61,333 nucleotides of DNA from CAZBEL01 sp964628055 (GTDB lineage: Bacteria; Fidelibacterota; Marinisomatia; Marinisomatales; TCS56), in the NCBI GenBank assembly GCA_964628055.1, contig CAZVNL010000011.1, positions 1 to 61,333 on the forward strand, in the 5' to 3' direction. The position numbers were made by a program, and so were the translations under genes. Of the stretch, positions 35,331 through 44,728 are shown piece by piece. Every line of letters begins with the position of its first letter. Positions within the stretch are counted from its first letter, which is position 1. The notes beneath the pieces are model-generated. The model was given only the letters and a program-made list of their open reading frames with translations. It did no database searches and was not told where the DNA came from.

Positions 35331-35451
35331 GAGATGAGACTTTGCAGCACAATCTCCATAACGAATGGGAAACCGGCCGGTTCTTCTCCCGGATCTGTTT
35401 TTTCAAATCCATTATTCCCTTTCGCGGACGGAGCCTTACCGGAGTTATCTT
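35331..35451 (+). promoter_or_regulatory. trpA-tyrA spacer with a perfect 12-bp palindrome
   Basis: AACCGGCCGGTT occupies 35371-35382, and a GTTTTTTC stretch follows about 13 bases later. It could be an operator, a processing site or a weak internal terminator. I cannot decide, since the T-run is not next to the stem. GGAG seven bases before tyrA is its ribosome-binding site. Confidence 0.35.
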
Positions 35452-36189
35452 ATGAATAGTGTAGGTCTCATTGGCTGTGGACGCTTTGGGAAAGTCCTGG
35501 CTCACATCCTCCGCAAAGGATTCACCATAAATGCTTATGATCCCCACCCCCAGATGCCAATCCCCGGCGTAGAATTCCGGGAGCTGGACGAGGTTCTGGA
35601 GGAGCGGACCATTTTCGTCGCTGTGCCCATTCGCAACTTTAACACGGTTATTCAAACCATAGGACCCTTGTTACGAGACAACACAACCGTCTTAGACGTG
35701 TGTTCGGTAAAAAAATACCCGGTCACAATCATGAGGAAATACTTGCCGGAACCGGTAGGTATCATTGCCACACACCCCCTTTTCGGTCCCGACTCCTTTA
35801 CCACTGCCGCCAAGCTTAAAATGATGATGAACCCCACACGAGATGTGCATCAAAAATTCAATTTCTGGAAAGCGTTTTTTTCCAGTCAAGGCATCGAAAT
35901 CATTACTATGGATGCTGACTCTCACGACCGCATTGCCGCCCGTACCCAAGGTGTAACGCACTTTCTGGGAAGATCATTAAAGGCATTTGGGATACAAAAA
36001 AGTCCTCTGGATACCAAGGGGTTCAATGATCTACTGGATCTTGTTGAACAGACATGTAATGACACCTGGGATCTGTACCAGGATTTACAGCGCTACAATC
36101 CGTACACTGGGGCCATGATTCGGGAGTTGCAGACTGCTTTGGAATACATATCCAGTAAGCTAAACCTGGAAGACAATCATGAGCGGTAG
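35452..36189 (+). CDS. tyrA: Prephenate/arogenate dehydrogenase
   Basis: The 245-residue protein begins with the NAD(P)-binding GLIGCGRFGK and has DVCSVK, the catalytic-region His in THPLFGPDS, and a helical C-terminal dimer domain with TQGVTHFLGR. It oxidises prephenate or arogenate towards Tyr. ATG 35452 is set by GGAG upstream and by the Rossmann motif. It has no chorismate mutase or ACT domain, consistent with the separate mutase at 28408. Confidence 0.88.
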   Translation: MNSVGLIGCGRFGKVLAHILRKGFTINAYDPHPQMPIPGVEFRELDEVLEERTIFVAVPIRNFNTVIQTIGPLLRDNTTVLDVCSVKKYPVTIMRKYLPEPVGIIATHPLFGPDSFTTAAKLKMMMNPTRDVHQKFNFWKAFFSSQGIEIITMDADSHDRIAARTQGVTHFLGRSLKAFGIQKSPLDTKGFNDLLDLVEQTCNDTWDLYQDLQRYNPYTGAMIRELQTALEYISSKLNLEDNHER

Positions 36190-37543
36190 TTGGACACTGG
36201 AAAGCTGGCGGAACTTTGAGCTACGACAGCTTCCGGATTATCCGGAGCCAGACCGCTTGGCTGAGGTTGTCAAGACCCTACAGGGATTCCCACCTTTAGT
36301 GTTTGCTGGTGAAGTCCGATCCCTGCTCCACCAACTCGGGAAAGTAGCGGAGGGACGGGGGTTTGTTCTTCAGGGGGGAGATTGTGCGGAGAGTTTCGCT
36401 GAATTCAGTGCTGACAATATCCGTGATACCTTCCGGGTGATATTGCAAATGGCGGTGATCCTTACTGCCGGGACCAATTTACCGGTCGTAAAAATCGGTC
36501 GCATCGCCGGACAGTTCGCCAAACCCCGCTCCAACCCCACCGAAGGGAATGACCAGGAGGTGCTACCGAGTTACAAGGGTGACATCATAAACGATATTGA
36601 ATTTAATGCTCGTAAAAGGACACCCGACCCTTATCGCATGTTGACCGCCTATTCCCAATCGGCCTCCACGTTAAATCTATTACGGGCTCTGGCGGAGGGT
36701 GGCTTTGCCGATTTGAAGCATGTTCACTCCTGGAATATGGGTTTCGTGAAGAGTGGTCCCCAAGGGAATCGTTACCGCGCTCTGGCCGATCGCATCCAGG
36801 AAACCTTGCATTTCATGGAAGCCTTAGGTATTAATGCCCAAAACACCCCCCAACTACGCAAGGTTGATTTCTTCATCAGTCATGAAGCGCTATTACTTCC
36901 TTACGAAACGGCTCTAACCCGCGTGGACTCTACCACTGGTGAAATCTACGATACTTCGGCGCATTTCATCTGGATCGGTAATCGAACCCGGTTTTCAGGT
37001 AGTGGTCACGTAGAATTTTGCCGCGGTATTAAAAATCCCCTCGGCATCAAGTGTGGACCCACGCTTAAGCCGGACGAACTGCTGCGACTACTGGATATAT
37101 TAAATCCCCAAAACACCCCCGGCCGCATCACCCTGATCACCCGTTTCGGGTACCGAAAGGTGGCCCGTCACTTGCCTCTTCTGATACGGGCCGTCCAAGC
37201 TGAAAGCCGGGCGGTGGTGTGGTCCTGTGACCCCATGCACGGGAATACGGTAAAAAGTGAAGGCCGACTAAAAACCAGGGCTTTCGAACACATTCTCAAG
37301 GAAGTGCAGACCAATCTATCTGTGCATAAGGCGGAAGGTACCCATGCAGGGGGAATCCATTTAGAAATGACCGGGCAGAACGTGACCGAATGTACCGGTG
37401 GAGTGGCGAACGTTTCAGAGCGGAATCTACCAGATCGCTATCATACCCATTGCGACCCCCGTCTCAACGCTGAACAAGCCATCGAAATGGCCTTTTTAAT
37501 TGCTGACGAACTGAAAAAGGGAGGGTCACGCGATGGCGATTAA
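36179..37543 (+). CDS. Class II (plant-type) 3-deoxy-7-phosphoheptulonate synthase
   Basis: The 454-residue protein is the class II DAHP synthase. Signatures include LQGGDCAESFAEF, KIGRIAGQFAKPRS, HSWNMGF, SHEALLLPYE, WSCDPMHGNT, THAGGIHLEMTGQNVTEC and RYHTHCDPRLN. It condenses PEP and erythrose-4-phosphate as the entry step of the shikimate pathway. It overlaps tyrA by 11 bases and aroA by 11 bases. Confidence 0.95.
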   Translation: MSGSWTLESWRNFELRQLPDYPEPDRLAEVVKTLQGFPPLVFAGEVRSLLHQLGKVAEGRGFVLQGGDCAESFAEFSADNIRDTFRVILQMAVILTAGTNLPVVKIGRIAGQFAKPRSNPTEGNDQEVLPSYKGDIINDIEFNARKRTPDPYRMLTAYSQSASTLNLLRALAEGGFADLKHVHSWNMGFVKSGPQGNRYRALADRIQETLHFMEALGINAQNTPQLRKVDFFISHEALLLPYETALTRVDSTTGEIYDTSAHFIWIGNRTRFSGSGHVEFCRGIKNPLGIKCGPTLKPDELLRLLDILNPQNTPGRITLITRFGYRKVARHLPLLIRAVQAESRAVVWSCDPMHGNTVKSEGRLKTRAFEHILKEVQTNLSVHKAEGTHAGGIHLEMTGQNVTECTGGVANVSERNLPDRYHTHCDPRLNAEQAIEMAFLIADELKKGGSRDGD

Positions 37544-38780
37544 GGGAGCCCTCACTTTCCCTGGTGATAAATCGATATCGCACCGGGCTCTTTTATTGGC
37601 CCCTTTAGCCCAGGGGAAATCGTACCTGTACAATCTGTCCACCGGCGCGGACGTAGCCGCCACTCGAAAGTGTTTACAAACCTGTGGAATCCCTATCCAA
37701 AACGGTCGCCAGGGATTCATCGTAACAGGAGCCCCCTTTCATAATCCCCACATACCACTTTACTGTGGCAATGCCGGCACGACTGTACGTTTATTAATTG
37801 GCTTGTTGGCCGGTCAAAAAATCAGGGCGCAATTTACCGGTGATGATTCCCTCTCCAAACGACCCATGGATCGGGTGCTATTACCATTACAGAAAATGGG
37901 GTTGCAAGCGACCAGCCGAAGGAATCGACTGCCGGTCACCATCAAAGCGAGCCACCTTAACGGGATTCTGTATTCCTTGCCTGTTCCCAGTGCTCAGGTG
38001 AAGTCGGCCATTCTACTTGCCGGTTTGGGCGCCGATAAAACCACAACCGTTGTGGAAATGCTTCCCTCTCGTAATCATACCGAAATACTCCTAAGAGAAT
38101 TAGGGGCACCCCTATCGGTAAATTCGCCCTCCATCACAGTCACGCGACTTACTCATCCCCTGAATGCTTTCGAAATGACCATACCAGGTGACCCTTCTGC
38201 TGCAGCTTTCTTAGCCACCGCGGCCGTTTTAGTCCCCGGCTCAGAGTTGGGCTTAAACGGGATTTTGTTGAATCCAACCCGCAGCGGTTTCTGGCATGTC
38301 TTGAAGTCCATGAGCGCCAACGTTGAGTGGTTACGTCAATGGCAAGTCATGGGTGAAACCGTAGGTGACCTGAAAGTTAGCACCAGCAGACTTCGCGGCA
38401 TAACCCTCGAGGCTGACACCATACCATCGCTCATCGATGAATTACCCCTCCTGGCATTACTGGCAACCCAGGCGGAGGGGGAGACCACTGTACGGGGTGC
38501 CGGGGAACTCCGGGTGAAAGAGTCTGATCGCATTCAGGCCCTTGTTTTAAACTTACGCCGCATGGGTGCGGCTGTGGAAGAACTGAAGGATGGGTTCCAT
38601 ATCGAAGGGCCGACCCCCCTGCAGGGTGCGAACATACAAACCTTTGGCGACCATCGCATTGCCATGACCTTCGCCATTGGAGGTTTAATTGCCGAAGGTC
38701 CAGTCCACATGGATGATCCCCTTTGCATGTCTGTCTCTTTTCCTCAATTTCACGATTACCTCCAACGGGTGGCACGATGA
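37533..38780 (+). CDS. aroA: 3-phosphoshikimate 1-carboxyvinyltransferase (EPSP synthase)
   Basis: The 415-residue protein has PGDKSISHRALLLAPLA, the active-site GNAGTTVRLLIGLLAG, RPMDRVL, KESDRIQAL and a late FGDHRIAMTFA. It joins PEP to shikimate-3-phosphate. The first motif contains the usual Lys and the second reads LLAG, as in glyphosate-sensitive class I enzymes; this is only a rough reading. It overlaps aroE by four bases. Confidence 0.95.
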   Translation: MAIKGALTFPGDKSISHRALLLAPLAQGKSYLYNLSTGADVAATRKCLQTCGIPIQNGRQGFIVTGAPFHNPHIPLYCGNAGTTVRLLIGLLAGQKIRAQFTGDDSLSKRPMDRVLLPLQKMGLQATSRRNRLPVTIKASHLNGILYSLPVPSAQVKSAILLAGLGADKTTTVVEMLPSRNHTEILLRELGAPLSVNSPSITVTRLTHPLNAFEMTIPGDPSAAAFLATAAVLVPGSELGLNGILLNPTRSGFWHVLKSMSANVEWLRQWQVMGETVGDLKVSTSRLRGITLEADTIPSLIDELPLLALLATQAEGETTVRGAGELRVKESDRIQALVLNLRRMGAAVEELKDGFHIEGPTPLQGANIQTFGDHRIAMTFAIGGLIAEGPVHMDDPLCMSVSFPQFHDYLQRVAR

Positions 38781-39613
38781 AAAAGTATGCCGTCATCGGG
38801 TACCCCGTTGACCACAGTCTCAGCCCCCAGCTACATGCTGAAATATGTGGACGCTGGAAAGTAACAGCCACCTTTGAGCGCTTAGCCATTGCTCCTGGTA
38901 AGTTAGAGCACTTTGTACAAAACAACTCCCTTGCCGGTTACAACGTCACTCACCCTCATAAGGAGACGATTGTTCCTCTGTTGGATAAACTGGGCAACCA
39001 TACCCGCCTGTTAAAGACGGTGAATTGTGTAGAGAAAAAAGGGGGTAATTCTATCGGATATAACACCGATTGGCTGGGGTTTGAAAGGGCTCTGGAAGTG
39101 AATGGAGTGAAGGTGCAAAATCGGCCTTGTTTGGTACTCGGGGCCGGGGGGGTAGCCCGGTCGGTTGCCTATTCACTGGTAATGTTCCAGCCCGAAACAA
39201 TCACCATTGCCAATCGCTCGGTGGAAAAGGCGCACCACCTTGTGGAGTGGTTGCGTCTTTTCACGAATAGACCATTAAGAGCAATTCCGTTCAGTCAGGC
39301 TACTCGCTTGTGTGAACAAAGCCAAGGACTTGTGATTATTAATTGCACACCCGTGGGAATGTGGCCCTTAGTCGACGCTCAACCCTTGCCGTCTAATATA
39401 CTTCATTCGGGAATGACCCTTCTAGACACGGTGTATAATCCATTAGAAACGCGCTGGTTGCGTGCAGGTCGCGAGAGAGGAGCCCAAGTGCTGGGAGGGC
39501 TGGATATGTTCATCTACCAGGGGTTGGCTTCGGCAGCGGTTTGGTTTGAAAAACCAGCACTGGAAACAATGAATATTGAAGCCCTGAAGAAATCACTGAG
39601 GTATTTATTATGA
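38777..39613 (+). CDS. aroE: Shikimate dehydrogenase
   Basis: The 278-residue protein has the substrate motif YPVDHSLSPQLH, the catalytic Lys in NVTHPHKE, the TDWLGFERAL segment and the NADP Rossmann motif LGAGGVARSVAYSL with NRSVEKA after it. ATG 38777 forms ATGA with the aroA stop; a longer frame upstream lies inside aroA. It overlaps aroC by four bases. Confidence 0.95.
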   Translation: MKKYAVIGYPVDHSLSPQLHAEICGRWKVTATFERLAIAPGKLEHFVQNNSLAGYNVTHPHKETIVPLLDKLGNHTRLLKTVNCVEKKGGNSIGYNTDWLGFERALEVNGVKVQNRPCLVLGAGGVARSVAYSLVMFQPETITIANRSVEKAHHLVEWLRLFTNRPLRAIPFSQATRLCEQSQGLVIINCTPVGMWPLVDAQPLPSNILHSGMTLLDTVYNPLETRWLRAGRERGAQVLGGLDMFIYQGLASAAVWFEKPALETMNIEALKKSLRYLL

Positions 39614-40770
39614 TGCATCATCTTCACTATCTAACCGCCGGAGAGTCCCACGGTCGCGGGCTGGTGGGAATCCTGGAAGGACTGCCGGCGGATATACCCA
39701 TTACTGAGGAGTATATTAATGCCCAACTTGCCCGTCGCCAATTAGGCTTTGGACGGAGTCGTCGAATGAAGATTGAACAGGATCGGGTGCAGATCTGGGC
39801 AGGGGTTCGCCATGGTAGGACGATTGGTTCACCCGTGGCTTTCATCATTGAAAACCGGGAGTGGGCCAAGTGGTCCCGGATAATGTCTCCCCTCCCTATG
39901 GAGGGTAAGGTGTCGAAAATAACTCATCCCCGTCCCGGACATGCGGACCTGGCGGGGATACAAAAGTTTGGTTTTCAGGATATCCGCAATGTGTTGGAAA
40001 GGTCCAGCGCCCGGGAAACGGCCATGCGTGTGGCCCTCGGATCGGTATGCCGGAAGATGCTGAAACACCTGGGTATTGAAGTAGGCAGCCGCGTTACCCA
40101 AATACACACAGTAAAAGATTTGACTATCCTTACCGGTGATCAATCACCGGAGATGATCAGTAAGCGGGCGGATGCTTCTCCCGTTCGCTGCCTGGATCCG
40201 GAATGTGAAAAACGGATGCTATCGCAGATTCGACAGGCTCAAAAAGAGGGGGACTCGGTAGGCGGTATTTTTGAACTGGTGGCCACTGGCCTACCCTATG
40301 GCCTGGGAAGTTATACCCAATGGTATCGCAAGCTTAATACCCGGTTGGCGGCTGCCTTGATGAGTGTGAATGCTTTCAAGGGTTATGAGATTGGATTGGG
40401 CTTTGCCTCGTCGGAACACCTGGGAAGCGAGGTCCACGATCCCATCGAATGGGACCAGAAACATTATGTCCGTCCTTCCAACAATGCCGGGGGTATCGAA
40501 GGAGGCATGAGCAATGCACAACCCCTCTTAATGCGCTTAGCCATGAAACCCATACCCACTTTGATAAAACCCCTGCCCTCTGTGGATGTAGAAACGAAAC
40601 AACCTGTAGACGCCCACAAGGAACGTACCGACACTTGTGCGGTACCGGCGGCTTCGATCGTCGCTGAAAGCATGGTGTGTCTCGTCTTAGCAGATGCTGT
40701 ACTGGAAAAATTCGGGGGAGACTCGCTTCCCCAGTTGTTGGCTCATATGGATCAAACCGCTGTCTATTAA
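39610..40770 (+). CDS. aroC: Chorismate synthase
   Basis: The 386-residue protein has GESHGRGLVGILEGLPA, the conserved RRMKIEQDRV, RPGHADLAGIQKFG and SARETAMRVALG blocks, and a DTCAVPAASIVAESM end. It uses reduced FMN to make chorismate from EPSP. It starts at one of two adjacent ATGs overlapping aroE. Confidence 0.96.
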   Translation: MMHHLHYLTAGESHGRGLVGILEGLPADIPITEEYINAQLARRQLGFGRSRRMKIEQDRVQIWAGVRHGRTIGSPVAFIIENREWAKWSRIMSPLPMEGKVSKITHPRPGHADLAGIQKFGFQDIRNVLERSSARETAMRVALGSVCRKMLKHLGIEVGSRVTQIHTVKDLTILTGDQSPEMISKRADASPVRCLDPECEKRMLSQIRQAQKEGDSVGGIFELVATGLPYGLGSYTQWYRKLNTRLAAALMSVNAFKGYEIGLGFASSEHLGSEVHDPIEWDQKHYVRPSNNAGGIEGGMSNAQPLLMRLAMKPIPTLIKPLPSVDVETKQPVDAHKERTDTCAVPAASIVAESMVCLVLADAVLEKFGGDSLPQLLAHMDQTAVY

Positions 40771-40786
40771 CTAATTCGGTTAGCGC

Positions 40787-41302
40787 ATGGAACGGATCTA
40801 TCTCATCGGAATGATGTACGCGGGCAAATCCACCGTGGGACCTCTGCTGGCGCAAAGATTGCATTGGAGTTTCCAGGACCTGGACGAAGAAATTGAGATC
40901 TCTACCCAAGCAACTATTAAAGACCTGTTTAAGAATAGAGGCGAGGACCACTTCCGCAGGATTGAATCCAGAATGTTGAGGGAAACCATTTCAAGCCGTA
41001 ACCTCGTTTTGGCCACCGGGGGAGGGGTGATTCTGCATCCAGAAAGTAGACAATGGCTGCGTGCTACTGGAGTGGTGGTATTTTTACAGGCCGATTTTGA
41101 TACTCTATGCCGGCGGATGCCCTTTCATCCGGATCGTCCGCTCCTCGATAGATATCCAACACAATGGCCAACAACGCTGCAAGCCATATTGGACAAACGA
41201 CAACCCTTGTACTACCATACCGCCCATCTTGTTGTAAACACTCACGGTAAAACGCAGGCTCAGATTGCCGACGAAATTTTTAGAAAGGTCACTAACCAGT
41301 GA
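40787..41302 (+). CDS. aroK: Shikimate kinase
   Basis: The 171-residue protein has a P-loop GMMYAGKST (family usually GxxGxGKST), the DLDEEIE substrate motif, FRRIESRMLRE, and ATGGGVILHPESR. It phosphorylates shikimate. The Tyr in the P-loop replaces the usual small residue, which also occurs in related kinases. It overlaps aroB as GTGA. Confidence 0.92.
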   Translation: MERIYLIGMMYAGKSTVGPLLAQRLHWSFQDLDEEIEISTQATIKDLFKNRGEDHFRRIESRMLRETISSRNLVLATGGGVILHPESRQWLRATGVVVFLQADFDTLCRRMPFHPDRPLLDRYPTQWPTTLQAILDKRQPLYYHTAHLVVNTHGKTQAQIADEIFRKVTNQ

Positions 41303-42372
41303 ACAAAATCATTGACGTAGATTTAGGAGCGCGCTCCTATTCCATAGTCATCGAGGCTGGTCTGCTGAACCGTCTCCAGCACTTTTTGGCTTCCTATAAC
41401 CACGGGGAAAAATGGGTCATCATATCTCACCCCCTGCTCATGGCCCTATATGGAGATAAAGTGCAAAGGAAGCTCCGGGAGGCGGGGTTCCAGTGCTTCT
41501 CGATTACCGTACCAAACTCGGAGAGATCCAAGACGCACAACCAATACCTACAGTTGATTTCTCAGATGTTCCGGTTGCAATGTGACCGTTCGACGATTGT
41601 ACTGGCCCTGGGTGGTGGGGTCGTAGGGGACTTGGCTGGTTTCACCGCAGCAACTTTTATGCGCGGTATCAATTATTTCCAGATTCCCACTACCCTATTG
41701 TCCATGGTGGATTCGGCTATCGGCGGTAAAACTGGCATTAACACGATTGAAGGGAAAAACTTGGTGGGGAGTTTTCACCAACCCCGAGGTGTGTTTATCG
41801 ATACTGAGGTCCTCACTACCCTTCCCCAACCAGAAATTATTTCCGGTTTAGCAGAGATTATTAAGTATGGGGCCATACAGGATGTGGGGTTCCTCTGGGA
41901 AGTGTCACGATGGCTGGATCGAAGGGACCAATTCCCCTTGGAGCAAGCGATAGAACGATCCTCCGCCATAAAGGCCAACATTGTTTCCCGAGATGAACGG
42001 GAGAATTCTCTTAGAATAATTCTGAACTTCGGACATACTTTCGGTCATGCCCTGGAAGCCTACCTGGGTTACGGAGCATTACGCCACGGTGAAGCGGTAG
42101 CCTATGGAATGATCGCCGCCAGTTACCTTTCCGAACAGCTTGGTTTGCTACCCCCACAGGAAAGGGACTTTCTGGTTGACACGATACGAAAATTACCCCT
42201 TCCACCCCTTCCCAAGCTTGAAGCACATCGCCTGCACTCTTACTTGAGAAGGGACAAGAAAAGCCAAAATGGTAAATTGAACTTCATCCTGCTGAACGGG
42301 TTAGGAAAAGCGACCGTTTGTGACCAAGTACATGAAGAAATGATTAACCAATCAATAAAGGCACTTAGTTGA
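41299..42372 (+). CDS. aroB: 3-dehydroquinate synthase
   Basis: The 357-residue protein has GGGVVGDLAGFTAATFMRG (NAD and metal region), PTTLLSMVDSAIGGKTGIN, a metal His in LNFGHTFGHALE, and RHGEAVAYGM. It cyclises DAHP. The start codon is GTG, overlapping the aroK stop. Confidence 0.95.
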   Translation: MNKIIDVDLGARSYSIVIEAGLLNRLQHFLASYNHGEKWVIISHPLLMALYGDKVQRKLREAGFQCFSITVPNSERSKTHNQYLQLISQMFRLQCDRSTIVLALGGGVVGDLAGFTAATFMRGINYFQIPTTLLSMVDSAIGGKTGINTIEGKNLVGSFHQPRGVFIDTEVLTTLPQPEIISGLAEIIKYGAIQDVGFLWEVSRWLDRRDQFPLEQAIERSSAIKANIVSRDERENSLRIILNFGHTFGHALEAYLGYGALRHGEAVAYGMIAASYLSEQLGLLPPQERDFLVDTIRKLPLPPLPKLEAHRLHSYLRRDKKSQNGKLNFILLNGLGKATVCDQVHEEMINQSIKALS

Positions 42373-42815
42373 AAATAATTGTGATTAACGGACCCAACCT
42401 AAACCTGTTGGGTGAACGGGAACCTCAGATTTATGGTAAAGAATCCTTGCTGGAAATCATGGAATGGTTACAATTGCAACCCGTTGCCAGGGGACATCAC
42501 CTTTCCTGGGTTCAGTCAAACCACGAGGGTACCTTGATTGATTATCTCCATGAAGCAAAGGCCAAGATGGATGGTATCTTGATCAATCCCGGTGCCCTGG
42601 CGCACTATTCTTTCGCTCTGCGGGATGCCATTGCGGCCGTTGGGTTGCCAACTGTGGAGGTGCATTTGAGCGATATCAACACGCGGGAAGATTTCCGGAA
42701 GGTATCTGTTATCAAGGAGGTTTGTATCGGGCACATAACAGGGTTGGGGAAAAACAGTTACGTCGAAGGACTCAAACTTTTGTTAGAGAACTTAGCATCC
42801 TGTAGTAAAATATAG
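42369..42815 (+). CDS. aroQ: Type II 3-dehydroquinate dehydratase
   Basis: The 148-residue protein has NGPNLNLLGEREPQIYG, SNHEGTLIDYLHEA, the INPGALAHYSFALRDA block and VEVHLSDINTRE. It makes 3-dehydroshikimate. The start codon is TTG overlapping the aroB stop. It is the last gene of the aromatic supra-operon and converges on the amidase gene with only 17 bases between, and no clear terminator. Confidence 0.94.
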   Translation: MKIIVINGPNLNLLGEREPQIYGKESLLEIMEWLQLQPVARGHHLSWVQSNHEGTLIDYLHEAKAKMDGILINPGALAHYSFALRDAIAAVGLPTVEVHLSDINTREDFRKVSVIKEVCIGHITGLGKNSYVEGLKLLLENLASCSKI

Positions 42816-42832
42816 TTAGTCTTACTGTCCCG

Positions 42833-44728
42833 TTATTGGGCCAGGGCGCGGAGATAAGCTTCCAGTCCCTGGCAAACCGCCTGGGCCAGGCGACGCAAAT
42901 TCTCGTCCTGCAACAGGAATTGCTCATCATAGGGATTGGAAAGAAAGGCCCCTTCCACTAAGAAAACAGGCATATCGGTCTGGCGGGTGATATAGTAAGA
43001 ACGGTGCACCATTCCTTCCCGTTTTAGGCCCAGATTCACCAAATAGGGGTAGATCGTCCGGGCCCAGGGCCAACCTTGAAGATGGGTGTAATAGGTGCTG
43101 GTGCCCTGACGTTCCAACGGTCCCCGAATCAGTCCGGTAGAATTGTTATGCAGCCAGAGAAAGAGGTGGGCGTTGGCCTCCCGGGCAATATCCATGCGCT
43201 CTTTCAAGGACATGGTGCGGTCATCCGGTCGGGTGACAATCACGCGGGCCCCACGCTGCTTTAAAAGCTCAGCCAAGTAGTGAGTGTACACTAGGTTAAC
43301 GTCTTTCTCCATGAGACCGGTAGCCCCCACGGACCCTGTATGCTGACCCCCGTGCCCAGCGTCCAAGGCAATGGTCAGCTGCGAAAAGGGATTGTACTTC
43401 TCTATAGGTGGTGGTTTTCGCAGCGCCAGACGAAATGTTTTACCTTCGTACCATCCTCTAAATCCCCACTGTTGAGTGGTATTTAGGAAAACGTCAAAAC
43501 GGAGGATGTCGTCATCAACTTGGGTCCAGTCAATATGGTCGATGAAATCGCCGCTGTCAGGATACACCGACCACTCGTCCTGAAAATGGGTACGGTAGAG
43601 ATAGAGAGACACCCGTTGAGGACCAATACTCTGGGTCAGATCAAAAGGTACTTTTTCAGTAAGCCGCAAAGAAAACGTAACCCAGTTGGAATCCTGGGAG
43701 GTGGAGATTCCGTAGAGATTGGCCTCCGGTAGGGGTGGGCCTAAAGGCGCCAGTTCAACGGTACTCTTTTGCACATAGGCCTCCCGGTGTTTGGAGATAC
43801 GCACCCGGAACCAGTCTCCCAGGTCAGCAACCACTTGCAGGGGAATTCCCCTGGGCAGATCCATGAATATTTCACCGCCAGTACTGAAGCGAACCAGATT
43901 GTACTCTTCGCTGGTGACCGCTAGTAAGGGTTGCCGGTACGGTAAAACTGTAATCCGTACCGAAGACTTCCTTTTTACCCGTCTACCATCAGTTCCTTGT
44001 AAACGGAAAATGATGCGTTTATTGCGACAGGCATCTCCCGGTTGAATGACATAGACGCCCACATACACTCCCCCGCGACCCCCGGTGTCTTCCGGCGACC
44101 GCGCTTGCATGGGTAATCGTCCCCCGGTCAATCCCTTTATTTGAAAAGATGCTTTCCCTCCGGGCGACCCCATAAACTGCACCCTGATCTCCCCAGGTTC
44201 GTAATAGACTTGATCGTTCGACGGTGTCATCAAAGTGTCCAAGATAACTGTGGGACTCTGGGGAAGGGGTTTCAGGGGTGCGATACGATAGAGATGTAAA
44301 GACAATGCCTGGGTACCACGGGGACTGGTTACTGAAAAAGGAATGGTGTTCCAACCGGGTTGTAAAGGGATGGTACCGGTTACCGCTCCAGTGGGATACA
44401 CCTTCATGGTATCCCCGTCGACGGTCACAGTAGCCGCTGTATCCCGTACCCAGGCGCCATACCGTACCTGCAAGAGATTCAACCGGCTGGAATCCGCCGG
44501 GTAAGTTATGGATAGAAAGGTGCTGCTATCGCGCTGGGCAACCTGCTCGGCAAAAATTCGCTCAATGGAATAGGGTTGCGCTGAAAGATGTGCCAGAGAA
44601 AACAGCACGAAAAAGAAAATGAAAAGCATAAAAACCAAACCCCGGAAGTTAAGGAGGGTACCCTTCCAATAGTCTCTGGCCAAGATATAGTTCAGATAAC
44701 GAAGGCCGGGAAGGCGCTCATGCTTCAC
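42833..44728 (-). CDS. N-acetylmuramoyl-L-alanine amidase with N-terminal anchor and SH3-like region
   Basis: The 631-residue protein ends in an Amidase_3 domain (about residues 455-628). It has zinc ligands in ALDAGHGG, GLMEKDVNL and LWLHNNS and the catalytic Glu in FLVEGAFLSNP. Before it lies a beta-rich region with an SH3-like stretch (about 270-330) ending in VQKSTVEL, and an AMIN-like section. The N-terminus has 33 residues and then a hydrophobic segment MLFIFFFVLFSLAHLSAQ. Either the protein is anchored by that segment, or translation starts at ATG 44629, making it a cleaved signal peptide. It hydrolyses septal peptidoglycan in the periplasm. Its start overlaps the CBS protein gene by 11 bases. 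Confidence 0.85.
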   Translation of the reverse strand: MKHERLPGLRYLNYILARDYWKGTLLNFRGLVFMLFIFFFVLFSLAHLSAQPYSIERIFAEQVAQRDSSTFLSITYPADSSRLNLLQVRYGAWVRDTAATVTVDGDTMKVYPTGAVTGTIPLQPGWNTIPFSVTSPRGTQALSLHLYRIAPLKPLPQSPTVILDTLMTPSNDQVYYEPGEIRVQFMGSPGGKASFQIKGLTGGRLPMQARSPEDTGGRGGVYVGVYVIQPGDACRNKRIIFRLQGTDGRRVKRKSSVRITVLPYRQPLLAVTSEEYNLVRFSTGGEIFMDLPRGIPLQVVADLGDWFRVRISKHREAYVQKSTVELAPLGPPLPEANLYGISTSQDSNWVTFSLRLTEKVPFDLTQSIGPQRVSLYLYRTHFQDEWSVYPDSGDFIDHIDWTQVDDDILRFDVFLNTTQQWGFRGWYEGKTFRLALRKPPPIEKYNPFSQLTIALDAGHGGQHTGSVGATGLMEKDVNLVYTHYLAELLKQRGARVIVTRPDDRTMSLKERMDIAREANAHLFLWLHNNSTGLIRGPLERQGTSTYYTHLQGWPWARTIYPYLVNLGLKREGMVHRSYYITRQTDMPVFLVEGAFLSNPYDEQFLLQDENLRRLAQAVCQGLEAYLRALAQ

